Shown piece after piece: positions 22,785 through 33,175 of a stretch of DNA of 64,000 bases. The stretch comes from Spiroplasma_E sp902809815 (GTDB lineage Bacteria; Bacillota_I; Bacilli_A; Mycoplasmatales; VBWQ01). A program made the translations under genes and the position numbers. The notes below the pieces were generated by a model. It was given only the letters and a program-made list of their open reading frames with translations, was not told the origin of the DNA and made no database searches. Position 1 is the first letter of the stretch, and each line of letters starts with the position of its first letter. The stretch covers positions 434,001 through 498,000 of the forward strand of contig NZ_OZ034992.1 of NCBI RefSeq assembly GCF_964030925.1, written 5' to 3'.

Positions 22785-23966
22785 ATGAAATTAATACCTA
22801 ATATTACCCATCCTCTTTTTACTAGTGAGTCTGTTGCTCCTGGTCATCCTGATAAGATTTGCGATCAAATTGCTGATGCAATTTTAGATGCTTTTTTAAA
22901 ACAAGATCCACATGCCAAAGTAGCATGTGAGGTTTTTATTACTACAAATTTTGTTTTAATTGGTGGTGAAGTTCATAGTCATGCTCAAGTTGATTATCAA
23001 GCAATTGCGCGAAAAGTTATTACTGAAATTGGTTATATAAATGATGAAATTGGATTTAATGGTTTTACTTGTGAAATTAAAGTGTTAATTCATGAACAAT
23101 CACCTGATATTTTACAAGGTGTTGAATTAAAAAATCATCAAATTGGTGCTGGTGATCAAGGAATAATGTTTGGTTATGCATGTCAACAAACATCAGAATA
23201 TATGCCATTAGCAATTGTTTTAGCACATGAATTAATTAAACGAGCTACAAAATTACGAAAGGAAAAAAAATTTAAGTATGCACTTCTTGATATGAAAGCG
23301 CAAGTTACTATTGATCAAGAAGACCCTAAAAATTTAAAAATACATACTATTTTAATGAGCATTCAACATCAAGCAAATTATGATGAAAAACAATTTAAAA
23401 TATTTATTCATAAAGAAATTATGCAATATATTGCTAATAAATATCATTTAAATATTGATTTTAAATATTTAATTAATCCAACTGGTAAATTTGTAATTGG
23501 TGGACCTGCTGGTGATACTGGTTTAACAGGAAGAAAATTAATGGTTGATACTTATGGTGGAGCTGCTTGTCATGGTGGGGGAGCTTTTTCAGGAAAAGAT
23601 CCCACTAAAGTTGATAGAACGGGTGCTTATTATGCTAGGTATATTGCTAAAAATATTGTTGCTGCTAACTTAGCAAAGATTTGTGAAGTACAATTAGCTT
23701 ATGCAATTGGAACTCCTGAACCAATTGCAATATTTGTTAATACTCATCAAACTATTATTTCCGGTTTAACAGAGGCAAAATTAACAGAAATAATTTATCA
23801 AGTCTTTGATTGTTCTGCTAGTGCTATGATTGATAAATTAGAGTTATTTAAACAAAATTATCAACAATTATCAACTTATGGTCATTTTGGTAGAAATGAT
23901 TTACAATTACCTTGAGAGAAATTAGATAAAGTTAGTTTATTGAAAACTTATTTATCAAAAAAATAA
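22785..23966 (+). CDS. metK: S-adenosylmethionine synthetase
   Basis: 393 aa, close to the family's usual 385-400. It starts MKLIPNITHPLFTSESVAPG and HPDKICDQIADA follows at once. Further signatures are GAGDQGIMFGYA, GGPAGDTGLTGRK and HGGGAFSGKDPTKVDR. It makes SAM from methionine and ATP for rRNA/tRNA and DNA methylation. AGAAAGG ribosome site overlaps the end of the preceding hydrolase gene. No riboswitch is visible upstream. Confidence 0.97.
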
Positions 23967-23984
23967 GATGGGGAGAGATATTTT

Positions 23985-24656
23985 ATGTTTTTAGAAGTAA
24001 TAGCTACATCTTTAAAAGATATAGAAAAAATTAATAATTCTTTAGCTAATCAAGTTGAGCTTTGTACTGCTATGGAATTTGGTGGTTATACTCCAAATTA
24101 TGAATTGATTGCTGAAGCATGTAAAATTTCATTGAAACCAGTAATGGTTATGGTTAGAAATAATAATAATAATGGTTTTAATATTACTGATAATGATTTT
24201 AAAATCTTTAAAAGAGATATTGAATTTATTAAAACAACTCATGCATCAGGTATTGTTTGTGGTATTTTAACTAAAGATAATAATATTGATGTTGAAAGAA
24301 TGAGTGAAATTATTAAATTAGCAAAGCCTTTAAAAATAACTTTTCATCGTGCTTTTGATGAAATTTTTAATAAAAAACAAGCTTTAGAACAGTTAGTAAA
24401 ATTAGGTGTTACTACAGTTTTAACTTCTGGTGGTCAAGATAATATTGTAAATAATATTAATAAATTTAAAGAATTAAAGAAATTAAATTTACCAATAAAA
24501 ATTCTTGCTGGTGGTGGAGTTAATTTAGAAAATGTTAATGTTTTATTAAAAAATGGTATTAATGATATTCACGTTGGAAAATGTGTGCACGAAGATAATA
24601 ATTTTAATAATCCTATTAATTATCAATTAATTAATAATATTAAAAATATGGCATAA
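23985..24656 (+). CDS. cutC: CutC family protein (copper homeostasis)
   Basis: 223 aa TIM-barrel protein starting MFLEVIATSLKDIEKIN, with CutC signatures VELCTAMEFGGYTPN, VMVRN, TFHRAFDE, VLTSGGQ and ILAGGGVN. Family members were named for copper tolerance in E. coli, although the biochemical activity is still debated. It is the last gene of the ftsY-metK run and ends before a bidirectional terminator. Confidence 0.92.
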   Translation: MFLEVIATSLKDIEKINNSLANQVELCTAMEFGGYTPNYELIAEACKISLKPVMVMVRNNNNNGFNITDNDFKIFKRDIEFIKTTHASGIVCGILTKDNNIDVERMSEIIKLAKPLKITFHRAFDEIFNKKQALEQLVKLGVTTVLTSGGQDNIVNNINKFKELKKLNLPIKILAGGGVNLENVNVLLKNGINDIHVGKCVHEDNNFNNPINYQLINNIKNMA

Positions 24657-24699
24657 ATAATAAAAAGTTTTATAATAGATAAGATTAAACATTTAACAA

Positions 24700-24738
24700 G
24701 GTTACTGTTCTTTTAATACAAAAGAACAGTAACCTTTA
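24700..24738. terminator. bidirectional terminator shared by convergent genes
   Basis: A 15-bp perfect stem GGTTACTGTTCTTTT/AAAAGAACAGTAACC with a 5-nt loop. The stop codon of the leftward ankyrin gene (24713-24715) lies inside it. Confidence 0.85.
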
Positions 24739-25462
24739 TTGATGGTTTATTATTATAATTAGTTGCATTGATTTCATTTTTATTAAATTCTAAAGAACAT
24801 TGCTTTGTTAAAATTTTTTCTATTTTTGTATGTTTTTGTTTTTGTGCTCTTATTAAAGCAGTTTCACCACGTAAATTTATTTGATTAATATCAGCACCAT
24901 TGGCTATTAATAAATCAACTACATTTAAATGGCCATTTTTAGCGGCCTTTGTTAAAGCAGTATTGCCAAATTTTGTTTTATGATTAACATTAGCACCGTT
25001 TGTTATTAAAAGATTAACTATTTTTGTGTGACCTTGTTCAGCAGCTAGTGTTAAAGCAGTATGATCACCATTGATTTCATTTTTATGATTAACATTAGCA
25101 CCGTTTGTTATTAAAAGATTAACTATTTCTGTGTGACCTTGTTCAGCAGCTAATAATAAAGCTGTATCATCATTTTTGTTTATATAATTAATGTTAGTAC
25201 CATTTGTTATTAAAAGATTAACTATTTCTGTGTGACCTTGTTCGGCAGCTAACATTAAAGCAGTATCTTTTGTACTATTTATATGATTGATATCAGTATT
25301 ATTTTCTATTAAAAATTGAACTATTTCAATGTGACCATAATCAGCGGCTGTTATTAAGGCACCCTCCATATCGAACTTATTGTTATCAGGATTAAGTAGT
25401 AAAGTTTTAACTGTTTGTAAGTCACCTTCTTCAATAGCTGTTAAAAATTTATTTTTAGGCAT
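24713..25462 (-). CDS. ankyrin-repeat protein
   Basis: 249 aa made almost wholly of about six ankyrin repeats of 33-35 residues (DTALMLAAEQGHTEIVNLLI; DTALLLAAEQGHTEIVNLLI; TALTLAAEQGHTKIVNLLI; NTALTKAAKNGHLNVVDLLI). No signal peptide or membrane helix. Repeats 3-5 are nearly identical in DNA, a sign of recent internal duplication. Such proteins bind other proteins and are common candidate effectors in arthropod symbionts. It is preceded by the shared leader hairpin. Confidence 0.88.
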   Translation of the reverse strand: MPKNKFLTAIEEGDLQTVKTLLLNPDNNKFDMEGALITAADYGHIEIVQFLIENNTDINHINSTKDTALMLAAEQGHTEIVNLLITNGTNINYINKNDDTALLLAAEQGHTEIVNLLITNGANVNHKNEINGDHTALTLAAEQGHTKIVNLLITNGANVNHKTKFGNTALTKAAKNGHLNVVDLLIANGADINQINLRGETALIRAQKQKHTKIEKILTKQCSLEFNKNEINATNYNNKPSIKVTVLLY

Positions 25463-25489
25463 TTCTTTATCTTCCTTTTCTAAATTAAA

Positions 25490-25540
25490 ACAAAAAACCT
25501 ATTTATTTTGAAATAAAGTAAATAGGTCAAAAACTTATAT
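25490..25540 (-). promoter_or_regulatory. leader hairpin 3 of the four-gene set
   Basis: On the minus strand ACCTATTTACTTTAT pairs with ATAAATAGGT, followed by T6, about 15 bp before the AAGGAAG of the ankyrin gene. The upstream sequence (TTAATATAAGTTTT just before the hairpin) is also shared with leader 4. Confidence 0.6.
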
Positions 25541-25778
25541 TAAATTTTAATAATATAATATCATATTTTCTTTACTAGTAATAGATAATTATAATTTTTA
25601 ATTAAAAAATAATTTTAAAATATATAAAAAAGAAAAGAAATTTTTTAAAAAATAACTTAATTTACAAGTATTTTTGCATATTAAAGTTATATTGTAAAAT
25701 ATTTGGTTTTCATATATTATTAATTCAAAATCTTTATTGGTTTTTAAATTAACTTATTATTTTTAAGCGAGGTAAAAA

Positions 25779-26819
25779 ATGAAAAACTTAGTAAAATTAT
25801 TATCGATCTTAACAATATCAACACCAATACCATTATCAGTTGTTGCTTGTGATAATAACACAACACAAAAAACAAAATTAAAAGATAAAATTACTAAACT
25901 AACAACAAATATTACTGTAGATGTTAATAAAAGTAATAAAAAATTAGATACATTAATAAATAATACAATAGAAGTTAAAAACTTAAATCCAAAGTTAGGT
26001 AACCCTGTAATTAAATATTTTAGTGATAAAGAAGCTAAAAATGATATAACTGCTAAATTACAAAAAGTTGGTGATTTATATATAGTTATTACTAGCAATA
26101 GTAATGATTTGAATTATCAAGGTTCAACAGCACCAATTAAAATAAATATAAAAGAACAATCTGATAAAACTGATTTAAGTACTATTACTCAATTAACTGG
26201 TTTAGACATTATTGCTAATCCAAGTAAAAGTTATAAAGAATTAATTAGTAATATAAATAGTTTTGATGAATTTAAGTCAACACCATTAGCTGCTGGTTAT
26301 CAACTTCAATTTTATAACGAAAATAATGAAGAAATAACAAACAATAAACAAGAACTTGAAAAAGTATCTAAAATAGTTGTCAAAATAAGTAGTAATTCAA
26401 ATGATCCAAATTATCAAGGTTCAACAATGATTGATATAACTAAACAAACAATTATTTCAGATATTGATATGCAAAATAATTTTGCAAAGACAACTTTGCC
26501 ATTCGCTTCATGAGCACCAGCAACTTCAACTAACGCAACAATGAATAAACAAGAAGCAGTAACAGATGTTATAAATAAATTAAAAAAATTACAAAAAAAT
26601 TCAGAATTAGCTGTTAAAGTTTTATTAAAAGGTATGTATAAAGAAAAAATTGATTTTAATAAGCTTAGAAATGAAAATGAAATTTATGATAAAAATGAAA
26701 AGCCAGTACCTAATGATTGATTTAAAGATAAAGAATCAGATAAAGAAACAAATGTATTGATTTTTTATGGTAATACAGAAACTGGTTATTTTTATCCTAT
26801 AAAAATAAATATAAATTAA
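25779..26819 (+). CDS. surface lipoprotein with internal repeats
   Basis: 346 aa. Signal peptide MKNLVKLLSILTISTPIPLS with lipobox SVVAC, a typical spiroplasma lipoprotein start. Two related modules follow, each ending in a SNSNDxNYQGST motif (about residues 105-120 and 205-218). The C-terminal third lacks the repeat and contains TGA Trp codons. GCGAGG is upstream of the ATG. Likely exposed on the cell surface; binding role unknown. Confidence 0.85.
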
Positions 26820-26845
26820 TTTATTAAAATTTATGATAAAAAATA

Positions 26846-26876
26846 AACTCTCTTTTAATTAAAAGAGAGTTTTTAT
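26846..26876. terminator. bidirectional terminator
   Basis: AACTCTCTTTT-AATT-AAAAGAGAGTT followed by T-run, between the convergent lipoprotein and YhaM-like genes. Confidence 0.85.
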
Positions 26877-26879
26877 TAT

Positions 26880-27851
26880 TTAAACTTTTTTATTTTTTTC
26901 TTTTAAATTTTGATGTTTATAGAACATTCTATTTTCAATACTTGCAATACGAGCAGTTGATTCACCAACATTAATATTAACCAATGCTTCATCAATTGCA
27001 TAGATCTTTGCATCTAAGTTATCTAAATGATGTAAAATTTCAGCTTCTATTGTTTTTGGTAAGACAGGTGAACCGTATTCATATTTACCATGACTAGCTA
27101 ATATTAGATGCTGTAATAAAACTACGATTTCTTCGTCTAAGTTAATATTTAATTCCTTACAAGCAAGTGTAACTTGCATTGCACCTAATGAAATATGACC
27201 AATCATTTTACCTGATAGTGTATATGAACTAATAGGATTATTATTTAATTCAACCATTTTTCCATAATCATGCATAATGATTCCTGCATATAATAGTTCA
27301 CTATTAATATTACGATCATTATAAAGTGCTACTACTTGTTTTGCCATTCTTAACATTGTTACTGAGTGTCATAATAAACCGCTTTGAACAGCATGATGCA
27401 TTTTAACTGCTGCTGGTCACTTTTTATAATCATCAATATTTTTTTTATTAAAACATTGGATTAATACTTTTTTTAAAATTGGATTTTTAAATTCCTTTAT
27501 TGTTTGACTAATTTCAGTTCATGCTTCAATAATATTAATTGGTGCTTGTGTAAGTAATAAATCATAATATTCACTAGGATTAGTAATAATAGTTCAATTA
27601 TTAATTTTTAGTTGTATTTCATTATTATAATTAATGCTATTTGCTTCAATTTTAATTACTTGTCCTATTGTTAATTGTTCAATGGTTTCTTTGCTTACGT
27701 CTCAAATTCTTGCTGAAATTGTCCCAGTTTTATCTTGTAATTGTAAGTTTAAATAATTAGTATTGTTAGAAGCAACACCTTGAATTACTCGATTAATAAT
27801 TACTACTAAACTTAAAACATTATTAGGTTTAATATCTTTAATTACAGTCAT
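26880..27851 (-). CDS. YhaM-type 3'-5' exoribonuclease (OB + HD domains)
   Basis: 323 aa. The N-terminal half is an OB-fold (VIQGVASNNTNYLNLQLQDK, TGTISARIWD). The C-terminal half is an HD metal-dependent phosphohydrolase: H in KMHHAVQSGLLWHS, HD in IIMHDYGKMVEL, H in HISLGAM and QHLILASHG. This domain order is that of Bacillus YhaM, which trims RNA 3' ends. It ends right after the shared terminator and starts 15 bp after the hexose-phosphate mutase stop, so the two are co-transcribed. Confidence 0.88.
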
Positions 27852-27865
27852 TTTTTAGTTCCTTT

Positions 27866-29548
27866 CTATCATTTTATATCTTTGATATTTAGATATTTGA
27901 TAGCTAATTCTTCATACATTTTTCTCATTTTTAATTGTGCATCATTAATGGTTTTATCAACACAAACAAAATAGAATTTAATTTTTGGCTCAGTTCCACT
28001 AGGTCTAACAGCAACTCATGAACCATCACTGAAGTAAAATTTTAGTAAATTTTGTGATGGCATTCCATGTAAACCAGTTTGATAATCTTCAACTTTAATT
28101 GTTTTAATATTATTAAGTGTTGATATTTTACTAGTTCTTAATGTTTCTAACATATTATTAATAGTATTTTGTCCTGTTTTGCCTTTTAAAATAAGATTAA
28201 CAGTATAACAGTAATAATATCCAAATTTTTGATAAATATTTTCTAAAACATCAACTAATGTTTTTTGTGACTTTTGATAATATCAAGCCGCTTCTGCTGC
28301 TACTATTGCTGATTGAATACCATCTTTGTCACGAGTAATATCTTTAATAACATAACCATATGCTTCTTCAAAACCAAAAACAAAGTTAATGTTACGTGCT
28401 TTTTCTTTTAGCATTTCTGCACCAATTCATTTAAAACCAGTTAACGTTTTAATAACTTGACATCCATATGATTTAGCAATCATATCAGATAAATTTGAAG
28501 TAACAAATGTATTGTACATAACAGGATTTTTTGGCGTTGTTTTATTAAGTTGATAATGGCTTAATAAATATTCTAATAAAATTGGTGCTGTTTCATTACC
28601 TGTTAATAATACATAATCATTATTATGTTTTACAGCAATACCAATGCGATCAGCATCAGGATCATTTAAAATAATTAATGGTGCATCATGTTTTTTAGCA
28701 TGTTTAATTGCTAAATCAAATGTTGGTTTTACTTCGGGATTGGGCGACACTACACCTTTAAAATCAGGATCATAGTTAGCTTGCTCTGTTACTAAAATAA
28801 TTTCATAACCGCATTGTTCTAAAATTGGTTTAACTCATTCACGACTAGTACCGTGTAGATTAGAAAATACAATTTTAAAGTTACGATTTTTAACTTGTGG
28901 ATAAAACTGTAAATTTTTAATATCATCACGATAATTATCTTCTACTGTTGAAGGCACTTCTTTAATTAGGTTAGTATCATAATCGAATGTTAATTGAAAA
29001 TCATCAGGCAATTGTTCCATTTTATTGCTAATTATATTGGTAACATTAGGAAGAAATTGACAGCCATATTGATCATAAATTTTATAACCATTATATTCAG
29101 GAGGATTATGACTGGCTGTAATAACAATTCCAGCAAGAGCATTAACTTTTCTAATACTATATGAAAGTACTGGTGTTGGTCTTAAATCATTATTTTTAAA
29201 TAAAAAAACAGGAATTTTATGTTTAGCTAAAGTTTTTGCTGTTAACATTGTAAATTCTGCTGAAAAGTGACGATTATCATGAGCAATAATAACACCACGA
29301 AGTAAGTCTTTTTCAGAAAAGGCAGATTTTAAATATTGAATAAATGCGACAGTTGCCTTCATAATAATAATTTCATTAATTCTGCCGGTACCAACTCCAG
29401 TAATACCACGCATTCCAGCTGTACCAAATTCTAAAGTTGTAGTAAAAGCATCTTCAATTTCACTTTTAGACATTGTAGTTAATTGTTTTTTTAAGTGTTG
29501 CGGTAAGTTTTGCTTTTTTCAAATCTCATATGTTTTTAGTACATTCAT
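27866..29548 (-). CDS. phosphoglucomutase/phosphomannomutase
   Basis: 560 aa, alpha-D-phosphohexomutase family. Motifs in order: FGTAGMRGITG, the phosphoserine loop TASHNPPEYNGYKIY, metal loop DPDADRIG, sugar loop GFEEAYGYV, and phosphate loop RPSGTEPK. It interconverts hexose-1- and hexose-6-phosphates for glycolipid and sugar-nucleotide supply. ATG 29548 is preceded by AGGAGAAA. It heads the leftward pair with the YhaM-like gene. Confidence 0.93.
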
Positions 29549-29716
29549 TATTATTTCTCCTTTATAATAAAAAATTAAGTTTATAGGTAAATCATACTAT
29601 AAAATAAGAAGAAAATAAATTTTAGTAGTTAATCTAAACATAAACTTTGAATTAAATAATAAAAAATAAAATTATTAAAAATTTCAATTTCAATCTTTAA
29701 TAATTTTATTTTATTT

Positions 29717-30028
29717 TTATATTGATTGTGAATTGGTTTTATTTAGAATTGTTGTTGGTTGTTTGTCATTTTTAATAGAATTTATTGCTTTAATGTTTAT
29801 TTTTTTATTTGGTTCTGAAGTTTTAATTAGTTTATATAATGGTACTTGTTTGTTATCTTTATTAAGATACTGATCACTAGTAATAGTACCAACAAGTTTT
29901 TCATTATTATTTAGTAATATTTCTGCAAGAGATGTTGTTATTGGTAATTGTGGTTTAATTTTTCTTGAATTTGTTGTTGTTTTTTCTTTTTCTGTTATAA
30001 GATTTTCTGATTTTTTACTATATAGCAC
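29717..30028 (-). CDS. small basic protein of unknown function
   Basis: 103 aa with a GTG start (30028) and AAGGAG 11 bp upstream. It is Lys/Asn/Thr-rich with no membrane segment or known domain (IKPQLPITTSLAEILLNNNE). What makes it credible is its 5' region: the shared leader hairpin and, further up, a 17-bp palindrome and -10 box identical in layout to those in front of the prophage DUF3800-like gene. Confidence 0.6.
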   Translation of the reverse strand: MLYSKKSENLITEKEKTTTNSRKIKPQLPITTSLAEILLNNNEKLVGTITSDQYLNKDNKQVPLYKLIKTSEPNKKINIKAINSIKNDKQPTTILNKTNSQSI

Positions 30029-30049
30029 TTCTAAATATCTCCTTTTTCA

Positions 30050-30145
30050 AATTAAAAACCTATTTACTTTTATTTTAAAGTAAATAGGTAAAAACTTATA
30101 TTAATTTTAGGAAAATTATATCATAATATCTATATTAAATATAGA
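30050..30145 (-). promoter_or_regulatory. promoter with palindromic operator and leader hairpin 4
   Basis: Minus strand: palindrome TCTATATTTAATATAGA (30145-30129), eight bases, TATAAT (30120-30115), then leader hairpin CCTATTTACTTT/AAAGTAAATAGG (30089-30058) with T5. The palindrome and its 8-bp spacing to TATAAT recur at 47012-47042 in the prophage. Confidence 0.65.
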
Positions 30146-30446
30146 TATTTTTCATTTATTTTTGTATTAGATAACTATTGTTTAATTAGAAATAGTTACC
30201 TCCTTAGAAGTTTTATAATTGAATTGTTTATAAAAAATACATGTATATGAAATTAATTAGGGAGATTGTCAAAAATCTGGAATAAATTAAATCTTATATA
30301 TATTATATTTTAGACAAGAAATAATTTGGATTTTTATGAAATTGTATTTAAATAATATAATTTTTTTAAATTTATTGCAACTAAAATACTTAAAATTAAA
30401 TTTAGTAAGTACTAAACTTTTAAAGTAAATTAAGGAGATTTTAAAA
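30146..30446. other. intergenic
   Basis: About 300 bp of AT-rich sequence. Only the AAGGAG (30432-30437) of the next gene was recognised. Confidence 0.3.
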
Positions 30447-30881
30447 ATGAAACTTAAAAAATTACAGTTAATAACTGTATTAATATTTATTTTAACTATT
30501 TTAATTATGATTGCTGGACTATTATTACTAAGTTTATTTCATGGAAAAGAAGTAGTAACTACTAAAAATACAGAACCTTTAACATATGAATATAATGGTT
30601 TTACTTTATGAAGTAAATATAGTTGATATTACATATTAACTAATAACAATATTTGTTTTAAAAATTTTGGAAGTTATTATATTATTGATAATTCCTATAA
30701 TTATTCTTTATTATGGTTAAAAATTGCTATTATCTTTTCTACAATTGTAGTTCCAATTTTTATTTCTATAATTTTGTCATTAACATTCTTAATTATTGGT
30801 TTAAAAAGAAAAATAAAAAATAATAATTTTTGAGATGCTATTGCAAATTGTGAAATAATAAGTAATTATTACATTCATTAA
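30447..30881 (+). CDS. two-helix membrane protein
   Basis: 144 aa. Helix 1 at about residues 8-32 (LITVLIFILTILIMIAGLLL), helix 2 at about 90-115 (LKIAIIFSTIVVPIFISI), with a Tyr/Asn-rich segment between them. AAGGAG 10 bp upstream. It is convergent with the recombinase gene at 30882; the two stop codons touch. Family not recognised. Confidence 0.65.
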
Positions 30882-32003
30882 TTATGTTTCTAAATTTATC
30901 TTATTACATTTAAAAATAACCATTTTAATATAAATTAAAATATTATATGTTCTATTACCAAGCATTTCTTTTAAAACATGTCAAATATTAGTTTCTGTAA
31001 AACAACCAATATTTCATTTCTTACCTTGATTTTCAATACCTTGTTTATTATTTTTAAAATATTTTTTCTTTAATTTTTTATGATTATCTAATTCTTTATA
31101 TAAATAATCAATTAATTGTTCATAATTACCATTATTAATTAAATTTTTACAGTGATTATATTCTTTTAAATATTTTCCTTTATTTCCAGCCATTATTCCA
31201 AGATATAATGTTCTAATTAAGTGGAATTTATCTAAAACAAACTGTGCCCCTAAATAATCTGCTACATCTTTAATTCATCCTGCACTATCACCACAAATAA
31301 TAATTTTTGCTTGTTCAACATTTTCATAAAATTTTTGACAATGTTCTTTAACAAATTCAGCAGTTTTTTTAACTCCAATTACTGTTCTTGTTGGTCTTAT
31401 AATTGCTTTTACTCTTTTATTTTGTACTTTGTGATTAATATTATCTGTATATGTTACTATTAAACGCATAGAATGTTTTATACCTTTACGTTTAAAATTT
31501 CAAAATTTTCGGTGACCATCATCAATAGCAACAAAAATAGGTTGATTTTTTTCTAATTTTACTTTTACTGGATTTGCTTCAATTATTTTTAAATTTTTAA
31601 AAACTCTATGAACAGTACTAACACTAATACCTGCTTTTTTACAAATAGCACAAATATCATGATATCTTTTTCCATCAGCAAAATATTCAATAATAGTTTG
31701 TTCAATATCTTCGCCAATTCTTTTATATTTAGGTAATTCTAGTCATTCATCAACTAAACAAACACGAACTCATTTTTGTAATTTTTCATCAAAATATTCA
31801 TAAATTCTTCTTTTATAAGTTACTAATCCATACATTATTTTTCTTGTTCGATATTGATAATCAACAATTTTATATTTCTTTTTATCTCTTGTATTTTTTA
31901 TTCTTCAATCTCATTTTTCTCATTTCTTTGTTATATGTTCTAAAACTAATTTATCAATTTTTGCACTTTGTTCTCTAAAATTTCATTTATAATTAAAATT
32001 CAC
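30882..32003 (-). CDS. UPF0236/Mbov_0401-type (ISLre2-like) recombinase
   Basis: 373 aa with a GTG start and AGGAG upstream. The layout matches the UPF0236 group: TRKIMYGLVTYKRRIYEYF, DEWLELPKYKRIG, helix-turn-helix GISVSTVHRVFKN, first acid in PIFVAIDDGHRKFW, second in IIICGDSAGWIKD, then VLDKFHLIRTL and NNKQGIENQGKKWNIGC. These are DDE-type transposases of ISLre2 elements and of mycoplasma integrative elements. It resembles the enzyme at 61235. It is next to a decayed phage block and may have moved it. Confidence 0.8.
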
Positions 32004-32302
32004 ATTTACTTCTCCTAACTATTTTAAAAAAATCTAAATTTATTGTAAATATTTTTTAAAAAATAATTTACTTATTTATTATATACATTTATAAGTGTAA
32101 TTTTAAATAAAATAAAAAATATTTTAAAAAAATGATTTTATATTTACCATATAATAAACAATTTCAATAGAATTAATAGTATAGGTCTCATAAAATAAAA
32201 ACCTTTAATTTAGGCGTTATTTTGAATTTAAAAGCATACTTGTAAAAATAATCAAAAATAGTACAATTTAAAAGTAAAATTAAGGAAAAAAGGAGTAATT
32301 AA
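32004..32302. other. intergenic between recombinase and small genes
   Basis: About 300 bp with divergent flanking genes. AT-rich, with AGGAG at 32291-32295 for the gene at 32303. No repeat or palindrome was convincing. Confidence 0.3.
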
Positions 32303-32603
32303 ATGAGCAAAATAAATAAATGTTTAATAATAAATTGTAATAAAAGAAAAGAATTTTTTAATAAAAAATATAATATTTTTTTGTAATGAGCATAATATTA
32401 AATTTACAGATTTTATTGGTAATCAATGAATTCCAAGTGCAACAATAGAAAAATGAAGAAAATATCCAAAATTACATACAGAATTTGTTAATTTAAAAGC
32501 AGCAGAGTTTATTCACCAAGAAAATAAAAAAATAAATCCCAAAGTTAGTTTTAGCCAAACAGGAAAAGAAATTTTAAAAATGGAGAATTTAAATGCAAAA
32601 TAG
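32303..32603 (+). pseudogene. small Cys/His protein, homopolymer frameshift
   Basis: Starts MSKINKCLIINCNKRKEFF with AGGAG upstream and stops at 32386 after a T7 run (32376-32382). Shifting by one base continues as CNEHNIKFTDFIGNQWIP to 32603. The joined protein would carry C-x4-C and C-x2-H pairs like the tiny prophage proteins at 40785 and 46259. One missing or extra T explains the break, so this is a recent pseudogene or a sequencing error. Confidence 0.55.
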
Positions 32604-32685
32604 TAAAGGAAAATTATTAAAAGTTGTAACTAATTTAAAATCTTTAAAAAAGATTTTGCAAAATGAATGTTGTTTGTCAAAGTAA
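32593..32685 (+). CDS. 30-aa peptide, doubtful
   Basis: Overlaps the end of the frameshifted gene and reads MQNSKGKLLKVVTNLKSLKK before stopping at 32685. AT-rich chance ORFs of this size are common, and it has no recognisable relatives here. Listed because the tight overlaps on both sides mimic the prophage operons. Confidence 0.25.
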   Translation: MQNSKGKLLKVVTNLKSLKKILQNECCLSK

Positions 32686-33160
32686 AAATTGTAATAACAA
32701 ATGAAGTAATATTGTATTATTAGAATGAAAATCAACAACTTTTAGTCTTTTTCTTTGTGAAAATCATGCCAATAATTTAGAGTATGAATTATTACCAAAA
32801 TGATTAAAAACTTGTGAAAAATTAAGAAAAAATAACAAAATAAAAAAGGAGAGATTTATTATGAAAACGTGAATAAAAACAAATTTAAGTAAAATAACAT
32901 TAGCATTAGCACTAACTGGTGCAATAAGTGGAGTAACTGGTTTAAAAATTGGTTCAATAACACATCACAAAACAAATAATTTACAATATTTTTTAGATTA
33001 TGATGGTAAGGTCCACTGGGGGGCTTGTACAACGATATGGTCAGAAAAAAAAGATGATATTCATAAAATATATTTATATATTTCAATTAATTCTGCATCT
33101 AAAAGTGATGTAAAATGAGATGGTATTTATCCTAATGGATATTTTAATAAGAAAATCTAA
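32663..33160 (+). CDS. Cys/His mini-protein read through into a membrane-anchored protein
   Basis: One open frame of 165 codons holding two parts. Codons 1-66 (MNVVCQSKNCNNKWSN... LFLCENH) give the C-x4-C and C-x2-H pattern of the prophage mini-zinc-fingers. From ATG 32861, which has its own AAGGAGAG, a second 99-aa protein begins MKTWIKTNLSKITLALAL with a membrane segment or signal (residues about 8-30). No stop separates them. The second start is probably used on its own; the fused product is possible. Confidence 0.5.
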
Positions 33161-33175
33161 ATAAAATGGTTTATT

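Noticed and set aside
32195..32240. GGCGTTATTTTGAA, similar to the prophage terminal repeat, as a third element end
   Set aside because: Similarity needs a one-base shift and no partner end or 9-bp duplication was found.
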